A DNA stretch of 64,000 nt from Tubiluchus corallicola (Eukaryota; Priapulida; Priapulimorpha; Priapulimorphida; Tubiluchidae). The stretch is taken from NCBI GenBank assembly GCA_030141605.1, contig JAQGDQ010000002.1, positions 1 through 64,000 of the forward strand, in the 5' to 3' direction. The first letter of the stretch is position 1; the number at the start of each line of letters is the position of its first letter. The position numbers and the translations under genes are program-made. Shown here piece after piece: positions 62,201-64,000 of this stretch. The notes under the pieces are model-generated. The model did no database searches, was not told the origin of the DNA, and saw nothing but the letters and a program-made list of their open reading frames with translations.

Positions 62201-63550
62201 GGTAGAAACTATGGCGATGATCATGTAGTACTGTATGTTAAGTATTCAATTTATTTTTTCTACAAGTGTTTATGCTATTAGGTGGAAAATGCATGGGTGG
62301 AATGGAAGGAGCTCTTCGTGCACCCACTGCCATTATGTGGCCAGGTGTTATACCAGCTGGACGAGTGATAAACGTTCCAACATCACTTATGGACATCTTT
62401 CCCACGCTTGCCAGCATCCTCGACATTGCCCTACCAACTGATCGTATTATTGATGGTAAAAATATACTACCTCTGATACTGGGGCATAGCGATGCTCCAC
62501 CACACGAGTTTATGTTTCATTACTGTGGGCGTCACATCCATGCTGCGAGATATTCTCCTAGTCAAGGTAATGAAAATCTTTGTAATGCTGTAATATGTTC
62601 TGCATTAATATTATAGTTAGCTTCATACTTGTATTCCTTTACTAGAAAATGCCTATTGATCTAATGTCAGCTTTCAGACACAAAAGTTTTAACAGCAAGT
62701 AAAGTTTGTGGCCAAAAGTGAAGATTGTGTACAAATTGTTGCACCATTTATTTCTGGAATACATTGTAGCTCTCATTAAAATTGCGCAAGGTCTACTAGA
62801 GTTTTTCGAAATTTTGTTTCCATTCAATATTTTTTGTCTCGAACAAATTCTTTGAAGGTTAAAAACCAACTTGTGGAAAGTCATTTCAGGAGAAACTAAG
62901 ACAAGGAGGGGGAGATTCAAATTGTCTATCTATTTTTTCTTCAAGCTAGCTTCCATTGGTTCAGTAATCATTTTAGTAGGTGGCAATGAAGATGGTACAA
63001 CTACATGTATTTTGGTAATGATATATTATACAACATAATGTAAGTAGTGCAAAGTTTGACACAACGTGCTGTTAACTATTATCACAGAAAAAGAGACGTT
63101 AGTGATGATGCCTCTTTAGCATTTTGAATTTTTTTGTAAAACTTATTAACATTTTGGTGTTTTTTAGAAAATGCTGTGTGGAAGGTTCATTATGCAACAC
63201 CAAAATGGATTCCCGGCACGGAAGGCTGTGATTTTGTGTGCCCTTGTTATGGAGCGAAGTGGATCCAGTGGCACAATCCACCGCTTCTATTTGACATGAT
63301 TACTGACCAGTCAGAACAGTTGGTGATTAACGTGAGTGCTAGCAGGCAGTACAGAGAAATTGTGGAAAAAATTGATGGAGCGAAAGAAGCCCATATGAAA
63401 AGTATAGTTCCCGTTGAGGATCAGTATTCATTTTGGAATACTATGTGGTGGCCGTGGCTGCAACCGTGTTGTAATCTACCATGGTGTAACTGTAAAGATG
63501 AGAAATATGTTGACTTTGAATACCCGTATAAGGACACGACCACTTCTTGA
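42807..63550 (+). CDS. STS: Membrane-type arylsulfatase, steroid sulfatase (STS/ARSD/ARSL/ARSH) group
   Basis: It hydrolyses sulfate esters (steroid or aryl sulfates), probably at the ER membrane, lumenal side. Six exons: 42807-43092, 54067-54189, 59468-59963, 61011-61213, 62282-62566, 63168-63550; GT-AG, phases agree, 591 residues (human STS 583). Seen: signal peptide (1-22); metal-binding D39 D40 in MADDLGYGD; formylglycine motif C79-S-P-S-R83; second sulfatase signature [13 protein letters not shown] with K138 and H140; two hydrophobic segments (191-205 and 215-242) forming the membrane hairpin typical of STS; H294 in VHT; D346 Q347 in FTSDQG; K372. Each catalytic residue is at the human number plus four. 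N51 (NKT) and N261 (NLS) match the known glycosylation sites. ATG 42813 has the better Kozak context and would remove two residues. I cannot tell STS from its vertebrate paralogues; the gene may represent their shared ancestor. Confidence 0.94.
43230..44400 (-). mobile_element. Decayed LINE (non-LTR retrotransposon) 3' part, in sulfatase intron 1
   Basis: Minus-strand translation, with many stops and frame changes, shows landmarks of a LINE reverse transcriptase in order: [14 protein letters not shown] (about 44,340), a GIPQG-like block (about 44,275), [20 protein letters not shown] (43,630-43,570), [25 protein letters not shown] (43,480-43,420) and [13 protein letters not shown] (43,320-43,260). 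The last blocks resemble the C-terminal end of CR1/L2/Jockey-type RT proteins. It is long dead and split by the MITE at 43,706. Confidence 0.75.
43706..43987. mobile_element. hAT-like MITE nested in the LINE remnant
   Basis: The ends are CAGGGATGTTACCGAAACTG and, reverse-complemented, TAGGCATGTTATCGAAACTA. The flanking 8-mers TCCTCAAT (43698-43705) and TCCTCAGT (43988-43995) match at 7 of 8. The interior (282 bp in all) repeats CCGAAA(C/T). Its insertion interrupts the LINE coding remnant, so it is the younger of the two. Confidence 0.78.
47246..47306 (+). repeat. TG / CGTG microsatellite
   Basis: About 17 TG units are followed by about six CGTG units. Open frames at 47,181-47,574 arise partly from this repeat. 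Confidence 0.9.
47612..48423 (-). mobile_element. Non-autonomous element with minisatellite inverted ends, copy C (inverted)
   Basis: It lies in opposite orientation to copies A and B. The plus-strand left end has units GGTAAGAATGACACAGG ... CACAAATGGAAAAGTAGG (47,612-47,785). The right end reads CTGTGCCATTTTTACC (48,408-48,423). The reverse complement of 48,130-48,423 follows copy A closely through TTTAGGGTTAGGGTT, ACCTCTGCCAAGGAAGTTATG, TCTCCACCAGGACAAGCAACT and ATTCTCGCTTGGA. The inner part (47,880-48,010) differs, with a run of short GAAAA/TTTCC repeats. Confidence 0.65.
54005..54045 (+). repeat. TA-rich microsatellite before sulfatase exon 2
   Basis: Interrupted (TA)n, ending about 20 bp upstream of the acceptor TTTTCCCCAG at 54,066. 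Confidence 0.85.
54190..59467. other. Sulfatase intron 2, no gene seen
   Basis: This 5.3 kb AT-rich intron contains a more GC-rich segment at about 54,690-54,900 (CGCCTCCAAGAACCTACATG ... CCAGAGGCGCCTTG), perhaps an old repeat or LTR piece that I cannot name. The rest shows no exon, RNA gene or clear repeat. Confidence 0.45.
59964..63167. other. Sulfatase introns 3-5
   Basis: The introns are 59964-61010, 61214-62281 and 62567-63167. Small direct repeats occur at 60,186-60,240 (GAATGTTGTGT(A/G)CATTAC twice) and 61,766-61,808 (a TTTAGTAATTGT-TTTAACTAC doublet). Nothing else is recognisable. Confidence 0.45.
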
Positions 63551-64000
63551 TAGCAGGAATTTTTGCGTTTTTAGATTAATGGGAGTATCTAATTTGTTTC
63601 TTATACTAGTCGCTTATTCAGTTGCAAAGGGAGATTATTAAGTTTGATAATGCTACTTTGTTTTAGTATTAAGAGCAGGACAAATGCATCACCACACAGT
63701 TGTCAATGCACTTGTGTGCTCAAATGTGCTAAGTTATATATAAATGCTTATAATGGTTGATGGGCAGCGTGCAACTTAGGGCAGGGAATAATAAAGCAAT
63801 GTACTAGTAGAAACTATTTCTGTTAGAATATTTTATCCTCGTGTTGTTAGGCAAAGACACAATCTCGTGAATCTCGAATTTTTAAATTCTGTTTGGCAGA
63901 AGTTTTGCTATTATGTGAAATTCTGCTGTTTCCGTTCTGTAGTATAAGTGTGATTCTTGTACGGTTCAGCCTAGCTATTTGTGGTTTATACCTCACTTAA
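63551..64000 (+). other. Sulfatase 3' UTR and downstream sequence
   Basis: The stop is at 63548-63550. AATAAA at 63790-63795 gives a 3' UTR of about 260 bases. Past it there is no feature up to the window end. Confidence 0.6.
63790..63795 (+). terminator. Candidate sulfatase polyadenylation signal
   Basis: Canonical AATAAA, 240 bp after the stop, followed by T-rich sequence (ATTTCTGTTAGAATATTTTATCC). Confidence 0.55.

Noticed and set aside
1-64000. CRISPR arrays, operons or bacterial features
   Set aside because: The sequence is clearly animal nuclear DNA; tandem repeats here have no spacer-repeat structure.

Overview
This is animal nuclear DNA: AT-rich, with long GT-AG introns, an intron-containing tRNA gene, many degraded DNA transposons and one LINE fragment. 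The gene set and the repeats suggest an invertebrate metazoan, probably marine. The sequence does not let me name the phylum. There are four protein-coding genes and one tRNA gene.

Layout: (1) 1-19,075, plus strand: the gene for transportin-3 (TNPO3), missing only its first exon(s), read here as 22 exons that join in frame to a normal stop. One 78-nt lysine-rich exon appears to be extra relative to the human protein. (2) 21,153-21,241, minus strand: tRNA-Tyr(GUA) with a 16-nt intron. (3) 21,670-28,495, plus strand: a ZNF839-like protein with AT-hook motifs and one C2H2 finger, in four coding exons. Its first intron holds a PIF/Harbinger transposon remnant. (4) 33,187-38,278, minus strand: an unrecognised, very acidic, cysteine-poor protein that starts with a signal peptide or signal anchor. 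It has many basic cleavage-like sites and one amphipathic segment followed by Gly-Lys-Arg. The long exon carries a frameshift in a GAT microsatellite. (5) 42,807-63,550, plus strand: a complete six-exon membrane-type arylsulfatase of the steroid sulfatase (STS) group, with all catalytic residues present.

Between and within the genes lie hAT-type MITEs with 8-bp target duplications, a decayed LINE carrying a nested MITE, and three copies of a roughly 0.8-1.0 kb repeat family whose ends are short tandem units in inverted orientation. There are also a large GA/TC inverted repeat, a triplet-rich palindrome and several microsatellites.

The genes do not form a pathway: nuclear import of SR proteins, a putative chromatin or transcription factor, a secretory acidic precursor and an ER sulfatase are simply neighbours. 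The item most likely to be undescribed is the acidic precursor at 33-38 kb; its composition resembles a granin or peptide prohormone. Exon limits were read by hand from splice consensus, codon phase and remembered human TNPO3, STS and ZNF839 proteins. No database search was possible.
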